Translations under genes and position numbers: made by a program
In this document: positions 1 to 8,223 of the stretch, one piece after another
Position numbering within the stretch: position 1 is the stretch's first letter
Layout of the letters: each line of letters begins with the position of its first letter
NCBI RefSeq assembly: GCF_051245535.1
Contig: NZ_CP195303.1
Span: 1,674,001-1,738,000 of the forward strand
DNA: 64,000 bases
DNA from: Micavibrio aeruginosavorus_D
GTDB taxonomy: Bacteria > Pseudomonadota > Alphaproteobacteria > Micavibrionales > Micavibrionaceae
Direction: 5' to 3'
Notes under the pieces: model-generated
Database searches by the model: none
What the model was told of the DNA's origin: nothing
What the model saw: only the letters and a program-made list of their open reading frames with translations

Positions 1-834
1 AACACAGCGGAAGGGTTGCGCGTTGCAAGCGATGCAGGGTTTGCGGCGGCCCTGTCAGACTTCACCCGCCAGTTTCGCAACAGCGGCATTCCTGACTTTG
101 TGTCGGCAGATTCTATCAACCGTAACACCCTCTTTACAGAGGGCTTAAACACGGCCTTAAGTCGCGCTGGTATCACCCAAGCCTTCCCAGTTCTGGATGT
201 GTTGAAAGGCGATTATGCACAATCGGCCATTGATGCATATAAAACGATCATGAATCTGGCCGCGCCGCGCAAGACCCCGGTGATTGGGCAGGCCACAACC
301 AGCGCAGCAGCTGACGGACAGAACGTATTAAATGCTTTGAGCCGCGCCGCCGATCAAAGTGTGCTGGATACCATTCCCGCCACGACCGCAAGCCGATCCA
401 TCCGGGCACAAAACGCGCAGGCACTGGATTATTTCCACCGCCTATCCACCCTGTCGGCCGCCACCGGGTCCGTGCGCTACATGAACTTTGAAAGCCGTGA
501 AGATGCGGCAGCCATTCGCAATCAAATCGGCACGAGCCTTTCGACCCTTCGCGATCAAGTCGGAGCGGCCGGGTGGGATGATTCCTACCGGGCCATCGCC
601 GATATGCAGGGTGCCGTCAACCGCGACATCAGCGTCCGCATCGGTCGTCTGCCGCGCACCATTCGCATCCGCCCCACATCCATCAGGTCATCCCTGTCGT
701 TGGCCAACCGCCTTTATGGGGATAATCCGGCCGATCTGTTGAACAAGGCATCCGATCTGGCCAGCCGCAATACGGTACGCCACCCCGGATTTGTGCCCGC
801 TGATAATCTGGAGGTTCTGATCGATGCAAACTGA
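1..834 (+). CDS. Phage DNA circulation/circularisation protein (Mu N-like), 5' end outside window
   Basis: The frame is open from base 1, so the gene starts upstream; 277 residues are visible. The C-terminal part (YRLYGD-type motif as NRLYGDN near residue 232, then RHPGFVPADNLEVL near the end) is the signature of the DNA circulation/tail-DNA circularisation protein that follows the tape-measure gene in Mu-like phages. Its end overlaps the next gene by 11 bases, as usual in this operon. It probably acts at the tail tip or in protecting injected DNA; that role comes from the family, not from this sequence. Confidence 0.8.
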   Translation, partial: NTAEGLRVASDAGFAAALSDFTRQFRNSGIPDFVSADSINRNTLFTEGLNTALSRAGITQAFPVLDVLKGDYAQSAIDAYKTIMNLAAPRKTPVIGQATTSAAADGQNVLNALSRAADQSVLDTIPATTASRSIRAQNAQALDYFHRLSTLSAATGSVRYMNFESREDAAAIRNQIGTSLSTLRDQVGAAGWDDSYRAIADMQGAVNRDISVRIGRLPRTIRIRPTSIRSSLSLANRLYGDNPADLLNKASDLASRNTVRHPGFVPADNLEVLIDAN

Positions 835-1897
835 TCCAGAATTTGTCCTGAACATCGACGGCCGTAAATGGACTGTTTGGCAAACAATCAGCCTATCCCG
901 GTCCATTGAACGCATGGGCGGCAGTTTCAACGTGACGCTGGCCCAAAAGCCGGAAGAAGGTTTTCTGTCCACAGCAATGAAAATCGGCCTTCCGGTTCAG
1001 GTGGAGATCGACGGCCAGACGGTGCTGGATGGCTGGATTGATGATGTGGACCACAGCTACGATAAATCGTCCGCGCAAATCTCCGTTACGGGCCGCGACA
1101 AAACAGGCGACCTGATCGACTGCGCCGCCAGCGTTGATGGCCCATTTGAATTCACGGGCCTGAAACTTGAGAAGGCGATTGAAAAGGTTCTGGCCCCGTA
1201 CAAAATCCCCCTGACCGTGAATGCGGATACAGGCGCGGCGTTTTCACGCATTGCCATTCAGCCGGGCGAAACCGTCCACGCATTCATTGACCGAATCTGT
1301 CGTTTCCGCGCCGTACTACCCGTATCAGACGGCATCGGCGGCTTAGTCCTGGTCAAACCCGGTAACGAGAAATCACCGGGCCGTTTAATCTATGGCGCCA
1401 ACATCCTGCAAGGCCGTGTTGCGATGAAGGGAACGGAGCGTTTCAGCCTGTATGTGTTGAAAGGCCAGTCCGAAGCGTCCGACACCAGCAGTGGCGATGA
1501 CATTGTTGGTGGCGAAGGTCGTGCGAAGGATGAACTGGTGACGCGCTATCGCCCGACCGTCATCACGGCGGAAAGCCAAGGCTATACCCAGACCCTGCAG
1601 GAGCGTGCGGAATGGCAGCGCAATGTCAGCCGTGCCCGTGGCAACACCGCAACCTATACCGTGGCAGGATGGTATGCCGACCCGGATGCAAAAACCCTAT
1701 GGAAACCAAACACCCTTGTGCGCGTGGATGACCCGGCCCGTACCCTTAACCGTGAAATGCTGATCACTTCGCTGACGTTTGAACGCACACGTCAAAACGG
1801 CACCAGAACCACGCTTGAGTTGGCCGTGCCGGAAGCCTTTGAACTGGTCGCCGAAGTGGACCCGAAAGCAGACGATGATCTGGTGGGGGAAAGCTGA
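824..1897 (+). CDS. Mu gp44 (P)-like phage baseplate hub protein
   Basis: A 357-residue protein in the gp44/P position, between the DNA-circulation protein and the gpV-like baseplate protein. The N-terminus (LNIDGRKWTVW) and the beta-rich body with DGWIDDVDHSYD and QISVTGRDKTGDLIDCAA are typical of Mu P and related gpD-type hub proteins that form the central hub trimer of contractile tails. The C-terminus is acidic. The start ATG lies inside the previous gene and the TGA overlaps the next ATG, so translation is probably coupled. Full length and apparently intact. Confidence 0.85.
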   Translation: MQTDPEFVLNIDGRKWTVWQTISLSRSIERMGGSFNVTLAQKPEEGFLSTAMKIGLPVQVEIDGQTVLDGWIDDVDHSYDKSSAQISVTGRDKTGDLIDCAASVDGPFEFTGLKLEKAIEKVLAPYKIPLTVNADTGAAFSRIAIQPGETVHAFIDRICRFRAVLPVSDGIGGLVLVKPGNEKSPGRLIYGANILQGRVAMKGTERFSLYVLKGQSEASDTSSGDDIVGGEGRAKDELVTRYRPTVITAESQGYTQTLQERAEWQRNVSRARGNTATYTVAGWYADPDAKTLWKPNTLVRVDDPARTLNREMLITSLTFERTRQNGTRTTLELAVPEAFELVAEVDPKADDDLVGES

Positions 1898-2463
1898 TGA
1901 ATAGTTTTGAAAGCGCCCTTAAAGGAATTCGGCAGCGCATCTATCTGATCGTCGGCCGCGCAGTTCTGGCCGCTGTAGATGACGGCGGGAACCATCAGCG
2001 CGTCCAATTTAGCGCCCTTAAAGGTGAAGTTAAAGGCAACGTTGAGCGGGCACAGGAATACGGGTTCACGTCCGTGCCCATGTCCGGCGCACGGGTGATT
2101 TTTCTATCCATGGGGGGCAACCGTGACCACCCGGTTGCCATTTCCGTTGACAACCCGGCCCTGCGACCCAAGGGACTTCAAGCTGGTGAAGTGGCTATCT
2201 ACACCGATGAAGGCGACACCATCATCTTGAAGCGCGGGAACACGGTTGAAATCACCACCCAGAACCTGATCGTCAAGGCATCGGAAAAAGCCCGGTTTGA
2301 AACCCCGCAGCTCGAAGTGACCGGGAACATCATCGACAACGTCGATAGTGGCGGCCAGTCCATGAGCAATATGCGCGAAACCTATAACATCCACGTCCAC
2401 CCGGAAAACGATGGCGGTGGACCGACCAACCAGCCCAATGAGCAGATGGGCGGTGGAGCATGA
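1897..2463 (+). CDS. Mu gp45 (V)-like phage baseplate assembly/spike protein
   Basis: 188 residues, with the gpV/gp45 layout: an OB-like N-terminal domain (RVQFSALKGEVKGNVERAQEYGFTS split over about residues 35-60), a PMSGARVIFL segment, then a beta-helical stretch (EVAIYTDEGDTIILKRGN, EITTQNLIVKAS) and a short His-rich tail (YNIHVHPEND) like the metal-binding apex of the tail spike. It would form the membrane-piercing trimer below the hub. It overlaps both neighbours by one to four bases. Confidence 0.88.
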   Translation: MNSFESALKGIRQRIYLIVGRAVLAAVDDGGNHQRVQFSALKGEVKGNVERAQEYGFTSVPMSGARVIFLSMGGNRDHPVAISVDNPALRPKGLQAGEVAIYTDEGDTIILKRGNTVEITTQNLIVKASEKARFETPQLEVTGNIIDNVDSGGQSMSNMRETYNIHVHPENDGGGPTNQPNEQMGGGA

Positions 2464-2930
2464 AGCTGGTCGTAACAGAAAGCGGCATGATCGATCTGGG
2501 CGCAGGCGAAGGCGGGTTGTTGAAAGAAGACAGCCTGACCACAGCTGTCATCATCAGCCTGATGACAGATCGCCGCGCAGAGCCGGACGACCGCCTGCCG
2601 GAAGATGACGGCCGCACCCGTGCAATCCCGCTGGACCGTCGCGGTTGGGCTGGTGACGCGCTTGCAACGGATAGCCGCCGGATAGGTTCTCGTCTGTGGC
2701 TTCTCGTCCGTGAAAAGCAAACAGAAGAAACCCGCCGCCGGGCGATTGAGTATGCCCGCGAAGCCCTGCAATGGACAATTGATGACGGCATCGCCAGCCG
2801 CATCACCATAACGGCCGAATGGGGACAGATCGGCAGGCTGAATATGCAGATTGTCATTTACCTGATTGATGGCGCTGTGTTCAGCACGACCGTCAACGAT
2901 GTATTAAAAGGGGACGCCTATGCCGTATAA
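2460..2930 (+). CDS. Mu gp46-like baseplate protein (GP46 family)
   Basis: 156 residues in the gp46 slot between the gpV- and gp47-like genes. Family hallmarks are visible: an N-terminal segment ending in SLTTAVIISLMTDRRA, a DRRGWAGDAL motif and GSRLWLLVREKQTEET. These are typical of the gp46/gp25-like wedge protein of Mu-type tails. The ATG overlaps the stop of the upstream gene (ATGA) and the end overlaps the next start by 11 bases. Confidence 0.85.
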   Translation: MKLVVTESGMIDLGAGEGGLLKEDSLTTAVIISLMTDRRAEPDDRLPEDDGRTRAIPLDRRGWAGDALATDSRRIGSRLWLLVREKQTEETRRRAIEYAREALQWTIDDGIASRITITAEWGQIGRLNMQIVIYLIDGAVFSTTVNDVLKGDAYAV

Positions 2931-3981
2931 ACGCGACACGCCTGCGGATATTAAGCAACGCATCGAAGCAGACATGGCCAGCGCATCCCCTGCTGGCGAT
3001 GTGAAATTGCGCTGGTCAGTTGAATCCGTTTTTGCCGGGGCCATCGCCATGGTTGCCCATCTGATCTATGGCTATATCGACTGGCTGTCGCGGCAAATCC
3101 TGCCCGATACGGCAGAGGATGAATTCATGGTCCGTCATGCCAAGATCTGGTCACTGACCCAGAAAGGGGCAACAAACGCCACAGGTCCCATCATCTTCAC
3201 AGGCATCAACGGAAGCACCGTTACGGCCGGAGCCATCCTGAAACGTGCAGATGACGTTGAATACGTCTTGAATGCCGATGTAACGATTGCGGCCGGAACC
3301 GGAACCGGAACGGTAACGTGCCAAACAGCAGGCGCGGCCGGGAACGCCATTGCGGGCGTGAAATTGACCCTGACCAGCCCGGCACCGGGAATTCAGTCCG
3401 AAGCGACCGTTGCGGCAGAGGAATTAAAACTGGGTGTCGATCAGGAACGTAACGAGGCCCTGTCCCTGCGCGTTCTGGAACGCATTCAACAACCCCCACA
3501 TGGTGGGTCCGCCCACGATTATATTGCATGGGCCAAGGAAGTGGCGGGCGTAACCCGTGCATGGTCTTACCCAGAACAATACGGGCGCGGCACCGTTGGC
3601 GTGACATTCGTGATGGATGAAAATACCCCCACCATCATTCCGATCCCGGCGGAGGTAACCACCGTCCAAAATCATATTGATGGCGTCCGCCCGACCGGGG
3701 CCGATGTAACGGTCTTTGCCCCGACCGCCGTTCCCGTGGATTTTGAAATCAACATCACCCCGAACACGGAGGCCGTTCGCGCGGCGATTGCGGCCGAGGT
3801 TGCCGACCTGTTCCAGCGCGAAGCCCAGCCGGGCGGGACCCTTTACATCTCACGCCTGCGCGAAGCGGTCAGCATTGCGGCGGGCGAATATGACCATGTT
3901 CTGGTGGCCCCGGCCGCCAACGTGGTGATGGGTTTTGGCCAGATGCCCGTTGTTGGCACATACACATGGGATACCGTGTAA
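2920..3981 (+). CDS. Mu gp47-like baseplate wedge protein (baseplate J family)
   Basis: 353 residues, full length for the baseplate J/gp47 family. The characteristic TGINGSTVTAGAILKRADD segment around residues 90-108, the NAIAGVKLTLTSPAPG strip and the later EYDHVLVAPAANV region support the call. The protein forms the wedge ring of contractile-tail baseplates. It sits between gp46- and gp48-like genes, and its stop codon overlaps the next start (TAATG). Confidence 0.9.
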   Translation: MPYKRDTPADIKQRIEADMASASPAGDVKLRWSVESVFAGAIAMVAHLIYGYIDWLSRQILPDTAEDEFMVRHAKIWSLTQKGATNATGPIIFTGINGSTVTAGAILKRADDVEYVLNADVTIAAGTGTGTVTCQTAGAAGNAIAGVKLTLTSPAPGIQSEATVAAEELKLGVDQERNEALSLRVLERIQQPPHGGSAHDYIAWAKEVAGVTRAWSYPEQYGRGTVGVTFVMDENTPTIIPIPAEVTTVQNHIDGVRPTGADVTVFAPTAVPVDFEINITPNTEAVRAAIAAEVADLFQREAQPGGTLYISRLREAVSIAAGEYDHVLVAPAANVVMGFGQMPVVGTYTWDTV

Positions 3982-4607
3982 TGGATCGTAAAGCTTACCT
4001 CAGCCTCATCTTCGACCTGTTACCCGTTGGTTATGCATGGGTCCGCGACATGAAATCCATGACGTCCCGCGTTCTGGACGTTGCGGCCGCAGAATTTGCC
4101 CGCATCCATTTTCGTGCCGAAAACCTGATTAACGAAGCCGACCCACGCACCGCCAGTGAATTGCTGACGGATTGGGAACGCGTCTGTGGCCTGCCGGATA
4201 CCTGCACGGCGACCGCAACGACCTTGCAAGAGCGCCGCAACGCCGTGCATCAAAAGTGGACCAGCCGGGGCGGGCAATCGCCCAAGTACTGGAACGAGGT
4301 CGCCAACCGCCTTGGGTACACCATTGATGTGACAGAATACCGCCCGTTCGTTTGTGGCCTGTCTGAATGCGGACTTGGTGAAATTGAAGGACCGGAATCC
4401 ACAATCGTGATTGGCCTGACCGATGATCCACTTATCCGGTTCTTCTGGCGCACTCTTGTAAACGGCCCCCGCGTCACATGGCTTGAATGTGGCACGGGTG
4501 AATGCGGCATCGACCCTCTCGCCAAAATTACAACCGCCGAAGATTTGGAATGCCAACTCCGTCGATTGAAACCAGCCCACACCGAACTGATTTTCGCTTA
4601 CGAATAA
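3981..4607 (+). CDS. Mu gp48-like tail protein (YmfQ/DUF2313 family)
   Basis: 208 residues from the ATG that overlaps the upstream stop; an in-frame ATG at 3966 is less likely. Typical family features are an N-terminus with DLLPVGYAW, the RTASELLTDWERVCGLPD block, QERRNAVHQKW, GYTIDVTEYRPF and a C-terminal LRRLKPAHTELIFAY. The family closes the baseplate operon of Mu-like phages, linking the wedge to the tail fibres. A clear SD and the tail-fibre gene follow. Confidence 0.87.
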   Translation: MDRKAYLSLIFDLLPVGYAWVRDMKSMTSRVLDVAAAEFARIHFRAENLINEADPRTASELLTDWERVCGLPDTCTATATTLQERRNAVHQKWTSRGGQSPKYWNEVANRLGYTIDVTEYRPFVCGLSECGLGEIEGPESTIVIGLTDDPLIRFFWRTLVNGPRVTWLECGTGECGIDPLAKITTAEDLECQLRRLKPAHTELIFAYE

Positions 4608-4620
4608 AGGAGATAAAAAG

Positions 4621-5340
4621 ATGGATTATATCCCACCAGTCAATGGCAACGAGCTGGACCCTAACCGTCCCTATATTAACGCAAATCCCGGAGCAGGTAT
4701 TCAAGGATCAATTATCCCCGCTGAAGCCATTGAACACACGCAGCGGGAAATTATCAATGCCATCACTGCAGCAGGGCTTGAACCTGACCCGGAAAACCTG
4801 AACCAGTTGGCGGAAGCAATCCAAGCCCTCGCCGGAAGTGAAAAGCGTATCGGCGAACCGTTTGTATTGTGGGATCATCTTGCCGGAATGACTTTGCCCG
4901 ACAACAGCGGATCAGAAAAATATATTAAATTGACCGCCGGACAGACAGGTGTAGGACAATACAATGAAGGATTATTGGGCAGTGAATCCGTTTCGGGAAC
5001 AGCCCCATTGGTTCAAGCCACATCCACCATCTTGGTTGGCCCCCTCGCCGGGCAAACTGTCCGCCTTATCAATACGGAACGGTCATTCCTTCGCCCCGAC
5101 ACGACCAGCGGAGTGCTGACAATGGATTGCTTTCAAGGCCACTTACACCCAATGAAAACCCTTAACACATCACCGGGCGGGTCAGTAAATAGCCCTTACT
5201 ACCCGACAACAGGGGGAAGTGAAAGCACAACTGGCATGAACCCAATTCCTGTTTCAGACGGCACAAACGGCACCCCTCGTGTTGGAAACGAAACCCGTCC
5301 GAAAGCCGTATCAGCAACCGCCTATTTGAGGATCGTTTAA
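4621..5340 (+). CDS. Short phage tail-fibre/collar protein
   Basis: 239 residues with a strong SD (AAGGAGAT) before the ATG. The N-terminus (NPGAGIQGSIIPAEAIEHTQREI, about residues 22-44) is the attachment region often found at the start of Mu-like tail fibres. The C-terminus has an HLHP motif near residue 166 and ends NETRPKAVSATAYLRIV, the classic tail-collar tip. The protein is short for a receptor-binding fibre, with no long repetitive shaft, so it may be a tip or adaptor. Its position after gp48 supports the tail-fibre role. Confidence 0.75.
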   Translation: MDYIPPVNGNELDPNRPYINANPGAGIQGSIIPAEAIEHTQREIINAITAAGLEPDPENLNQLAEAIQALAGSEKRIGEPFVLWDHLAGMTLPDNSGSEKYIKLTAGQTGVGQYNEGLLGSESVSGTAPLVQATSTILVGPLAGQTVRLINTERSFLRPDTTSGVLTMDCFQGHLHPMKTLNTSPGGSVNSPYYPTTGGSESTTGMNPIPVSDGTNGTPRVGNETRPKAVSATAYLRIV

Positions 5341-5344
5341 TATC

Positions 5345-5809
5345 ATGCCACACGCATCAGACAATAAAATCAGTGAAATTGCCTTTGACGGCTCCATCGA
5401 AATCACGGACGCGCAATACAGCGAAGCCCTTGAAGCTATCATCAATGGACAGGAAATCGCCGTACGCGGTGGTGAACTGCGTATCCTTTCGAAGGATAAG
5501 CGGTCCGTTTACAAGACCGTCAACCGTGAGGAAAAGGTGATCGCCGATAACGACGATACACCGGAAGGCTACACCCCGCTGGAGCCGCCATCAGCAGACC
5601 ATGAATGGGACGGTTCCGATTGGATCATCACCCCGGCCAAACAGGTGGAAATTGACCGCCGCAATATCGTCGCGGAAATCACCGCCCTTGAAGCCCTACA
5701 AACACCGCGCCGCATCCGCGAAGCGGCGTTGGGCCAAGACGGTGGATGGCTGGCTGATCTAGAGGATCAGATCGCGGCCCTGCGCGTTCAACTGGCGGGG
5801 ATGGAATGA
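5345..5809 (+). CDS. Probable tail-fibre-associated (assembly) protein
   Basis: 154 residues starting four bases after the fibre gene. The N-terminal half (ITDAQYSEALEAIINGQEI, GGELRI) and the C-terminal half (WDGSDWIITP, then a helical segment with LEALQTPRRIREAAL) follow the pattern of small proteins encoded beside tail fibres in Mu-like phages, where they act as folding chaperones or fibre accessories. I do not recognise a precise family; the call rests on position and architecture. Confidence 0.5.
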   Translation: MPHASDNKISEIAFDGSIEITDAQYSEALEAIINGQEIAVRGGELRILSKDKRSVYKTVNREEKVIADNDDTPEGYTPLEPPSADHEWDGSDWIITPAKQVEIDRRNIVAEITALEALQTPRRIREAALGQDGGWLADLEDQIAALRVQLAGME

Positions 5810-6381
5810 TGTTTAAAGCCATCATAATGATCCTTTACATGGCCGTTGCCAGTCGGATGTCTGGCGGCGGCTTGGGGGCCGAAATCCTGCCCGCCCGCAC
5901 CGATGGCGGAAAGATGCCCTTCAACATGACATGGCTGCCGGAGGTATTCTTCGCCCTCGGCTTCGGCATCGCCCTTGCCAATGTTCTGCCCATCTGGTGC
6001 GGGGCATTGGCGGCCGTGTGGTCCTATATCTGGATGCAGACCGGGCACGGTGCGGTTTTGCACTGGGGTAAGCTGAATGAATATGACCCAACCCGCAAGC
6101 AAACCCTGTCCCCGGTCGTGGACTGGATCGCCCAGCGCATCGGCATCGTCAGTGATACGGATGTGAATTACTGCCGCCTGTTTATGGCCGTGAAGGGCTT
6201 CCTGATCGGCCTTCCGGTCGGCGGCATCGTGCTGGCCATTCTGTGGCCGCTTGGATACGAGATCGGCGCACGGTTGCGCGGGAAAGTCAGCTTCGACCCC
6301 CACGCGGTCGCCGAATTGATTTCCGGGGCGGGTGCAGGCGTGGCGATTGTGGTGTTCTTACTTTTAACCGGGAGCCTGTGA
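5806..6381 (+). CDS. Phage-associated integral membrane protein, function unknown
   Basis: 191 residues with about four hydrophobic segments: residues 1-18, 43-70 (FFALGFGIALANVLPIWCG), 125-150 (GFLIGLPVGGIVLAILWPLG) and the C-terminal end (GAGAGVAIVVFLLL). There is no holin-like short architecture and no enzyme motif. It overlaps both neighbours (ATGA/TGATG junctions), so it is co-translated with the end of the tail operon. It could be a superinfection or lysis accessory, but nothing in the sequence decides this. Confidence 0.6.
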   Translation: MMFKAIIMILYMAVASRMSGGGLGAEILPARTDGGKMPFNMTWLPEVFFALGFGIALANVLPIWCGALAAVWSYIWMQTGHGAVLHWGKLNEYDPTRKQTLSPVVDWIAQRIGIVSDTDVNYCRLFMAVKGFLIGLPVGGIVLAILWPLGYEIGARLRGKVSFDPHAVAELISGAGAGVAIVVFLLLTGSL

Positions 6382-6815
6382 TGTGTGACCGCCTTAAACT
6401 TTTGAAATTGGTTGAGTCGGCCAATTCGTCTGACACTGCGATTTTGGATGAGATTGATGGGCGGTTTTGGCTTTATATACACCACCCACAGCTTGAATAT
6501 CTGACGTTTGATAACAGCCGAACCGTGTTCGCAAAAGATGAGAGCGGAAAATTTCATTCGTTTTTCGAAGCACACTTAGCAATATACACCCGTTCTAGAG
6601 ACGAACTTAAACGCGCCAGACCGGATGGGTGGATTGTAACTGATGTAAGCTATTTTTCATCTACTGGCGAACACACCTGCCTGATGAGAAAAAAGGGTGT
6701 TGCATTCGCATATTGTGAACACGCGCCAACCGAAGAATTGGCCGAACTCCATGCCATAGTTCAGGCCATCGCGTTGGAGCGCAAACAGATGGCGGGGACA
6801 ACGGATAATGAATAG
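6381..6815 (+). CDS. Unknown small phage cargo protein
   Basis: 144 residues from an ATG overlapping the previous stop; an upstream in-frame extension would run through the membrane-protein gene and is not credible. The protein is soluble and starts MCDRLKLLKLVESANSSDTA; aromatic-rich strands (FWLYIHHPQLEYL, DVSYFSSTGEHTCLM) suggest a small alpha/beta fold. Base composition is visibly more AT-rich than the tail genes, which suggests separately acquired cargo. No family recognised. It overlaps the ASCH gene by eight bases. Confidence 0.55.
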   Translation: MCDRLKLLKLVESANSSDTAILDEIDGRFWLYIHHPQLEYLTFDNSRTVFAKDESGKFHSFFEAHLAIYTRSRDELKRARPDGWIVTDVSYFSSTGEHTCLMRKKGVAFAYCEHAPTEELAELHAIVQAIALERKQMAGTTDNE

Positions 6816-7104
6816 ACAGCAAAATCCTTGCCTTCGACTGGCCGTAAAGCGGGAATATTTTGAGCAAATTAAAGCCGGGACCAAAACCGAAGAATATCGG
6901 CTCAATAATGAATACTGGCAAAAGCGTTTGGCCGGGAAGGTTTATGGCCGTGTGGTTATCACGCTTGGTTACCCACCGAAGGGTGACACCCAAAAGACAC
7001 TGACCTTTGATTGGGCCGGATACGTTGAGAAGACCATTACCCATCCGCACTTCGGCGCAGAGCCTGTCGAAGTTTTTGCTATCAATCTGAATTCCCCTGC
7101 CTGA
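6808..7104 (+). CDS. ASCH-domain protein (PUA-like fold)
   Basis: 98 residues. The signature K-R-EYFEQIKAGTKTEEYR (residues 14-31) matches the ASCH family pattern I-x-AG-x-KT-x3-R, followed by VVITLGYP and a C-terminal VEVFAINL strand. ASCH proteins have a PUA-like fold predicted to bind RNA; the E. coli relative YqfB hydrolyses N4-acetylcytidine using equivalent Lys/Thr residues (here K26, T27). The gene is common in phages. It lies directly upstream of a structured leader and a DNA methylase, so an RNA-binding or nucleoside-processing role linked to that gene is possible but unproven. Confidence 0.75.
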   Translation: MNRQQNPCLRLAVKREYFEQIKAGTKTEEYRLNNEYWQKRLAGKVYGRVVITLGYPPKGDTQKTLTFDWAGYVEKTITHPHFGAEPVEVFAINLNSPA

Positions 7105-7113
7105 CCGGGCGGG

Positions 7114-7209
7114 GGTCGGGGTGCGCTAACACCCCGAACCGCGATGGCTAAGATCGCATGACTGCAACTGGCCTTGTTACGGCCATCCCGACACCCTGAC
7201 AGGGTCGGG
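7114..7209 (+). promoter_or_regulatory. Structured leader of the methylase gene with SD-sequestering hairpin
   Basis: Four consecutive hairpins fit in 96 bases: TCGGGGTG/CACCCCGA (7116-7137), GCGAT/ATCGC (7141-7157), TGGCC/GGCCA (7169-7185), and a long one at 7187-7209 pairing CCCG with CGGG and ACCCTG with CAGGGT. The last contains the only SD-like string (AGGG, 7201-7204) before the ATG at 7215, so ribosome access should be blocked while it is folded. The first hairpin may also act as a terminator-like end for the upstream genes, but it has no T-run. Confidence 0.55.
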
Positions 7210-7214
7210 CGAGT

Positions 7215-8051
7215 ATGAAAGAAAAAAACGTGAAGTCAACAAAGCTGAAAGAGGTTGAACCCGTATCCCCAGTGGCCCCGTATATCGGGGGCAAACGCAA
7301 TTTGGCCAAAACCATCATTGGCCAGATCAACACCATCCCACACACCACCTATTGCGAAGCCTTTGTCGGCATGGGCGGGGTGTTTTTCCGCCGCGACCAT
7401 CGCCCCAAGGCCGAGGTTATTAACGACTTCAACGGTGAGGTCGCCAACCTGTTCCGGGTGTTGGAACACCACTATGTGCCCTTTGTGGAAATGATCCGCT
7501 GGAAGCTGGCCACACGGGCCGAATTTGACCGTTTGGCAGAGATGAAACCAGCCACCCTGACCGACCTGCAACGGGCGGCCCGATTCCTGTATCTCCAGCG
7601 GCTGGCCTTTGGGGGCAAGGTGAAGGGGCAGACCTTTGGCGTGACCACGCAAAGGACCGACCGCTTTAACGTAACCAAGTTAATCCCCATGCTGGAAGAC
7701 GTTCACGAACGGCTGGCCGGGGTGGTCATTGAATGTCTGGATTATAAAGCCTTCATCACCCGCTATGACCGGGCCGGAACCCTTTTCTATCTGGACCCGC
7801 CATATTACGGGAATGAAGAAGACTATGGCCGGGGGATGTTCGGCCGGGACGAATTCACGGATATGGCCACCCTGTTAAGGGGTATTCAAGGGACGTTTAT
7901 CCTATCTTTAAATGACCGACCGGAAGTCCGTAAAATCTTCAAGGGTTTTCATATTTATGGCGTTGCTACGTCCTACACACTGGCCGGGGGCCACCATACC
8001 AAGCAGGTTGGCGAGGTACTGATCTCCAACCGAAAACTGAAAGGTCTTTAA
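7215..8051 (+). CDS. D12-class DNA N6-adenine methyltransferase (prophage)
   Basis: 278 residues, the usual size for Dam-like D12 methylases. The N-terminal PYIGGKRNLA (23-32) and FVGMGGVFF (50-58) form the SAM-binding motifs X/I, and DPPYY (194-198) is the catalytic motif IV. It methylates adenine N6 in double-stranded DNA; the target sequence cannot be read from the protein. It lies at the right end of the Mu-like prophage, where Mu encodes its mom modification function, so it probably protects phage DNA from restriction. The SD is buried in a leader hairpin, which predicts translational control. No restriction partner is seen. Confidence 0.9.
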   Translation: MKEKNVKSTKLKEVEPVSPVAPYIGGKRNLAKTIIGQINTIPHTTYCEAFVGMGGVFFRRDHRPKAEVINDFNGEVANLFRVLEHHYVPFVEMIRWKLATRAEFDRLAEMKPATLTDLQRAARFLYLQRLAFGGKVKGQTFGVTTQRTDRFNVTKLIPMLEDVHERLAGVVIECLDYKAFITRYDRAGTLFYLDPPYYGNEEDYGRGMFGRDEFTDMATLLRGIQGTFILSLNDRPEVRKIFKGFHIYGVATSYTLAGGHHTKQVGEVLISNRKLKGL

Positions 8052-8052
8052 T

Positions 8053-8223
8053 ATGTGGGGACGGCTCCTGTGTCTGTTTGGCTCCCATGACTTCGGAACG
8101 CGCCGGGTCACTTGCCGCAGATGCGGGGGCTGGAAACCCGGTCGGCGGAAGGGGCCAGTTGGCCAGCCATGGCGGGGCGAACAGAGCAAGGCCGGGGAGA
8201 TTATGGTGCGTTTCTTGCCATAA
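8053..8223 (+). CDS. Small CxxC phage protein (56 residues)
   Basis: An ATG two bases after the methylase stop opens a 56-codon frame ending at TAA 8223. It begins MWGRLLCLFGSHDF and carries TCRRCGGW, resembling the short phage proteins of the DUF1660 type (LLCLFGH followed by a CxxCG knuckle). The rest is basic and Gly/Pro-rich. Its coupling to the methylase suggests a real gene, but there is no separate SD. It might bind zinc or RNA; unlike Mu Com it has one CxxC pair plus a lone Cys, not two pairs. Confidence 0.45.
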   Translation: MWGRLLCLFGSHDFGTRRVTCRRCGGWKPGRRKGPVGQPWRGEQSKAGEIMVRFLP

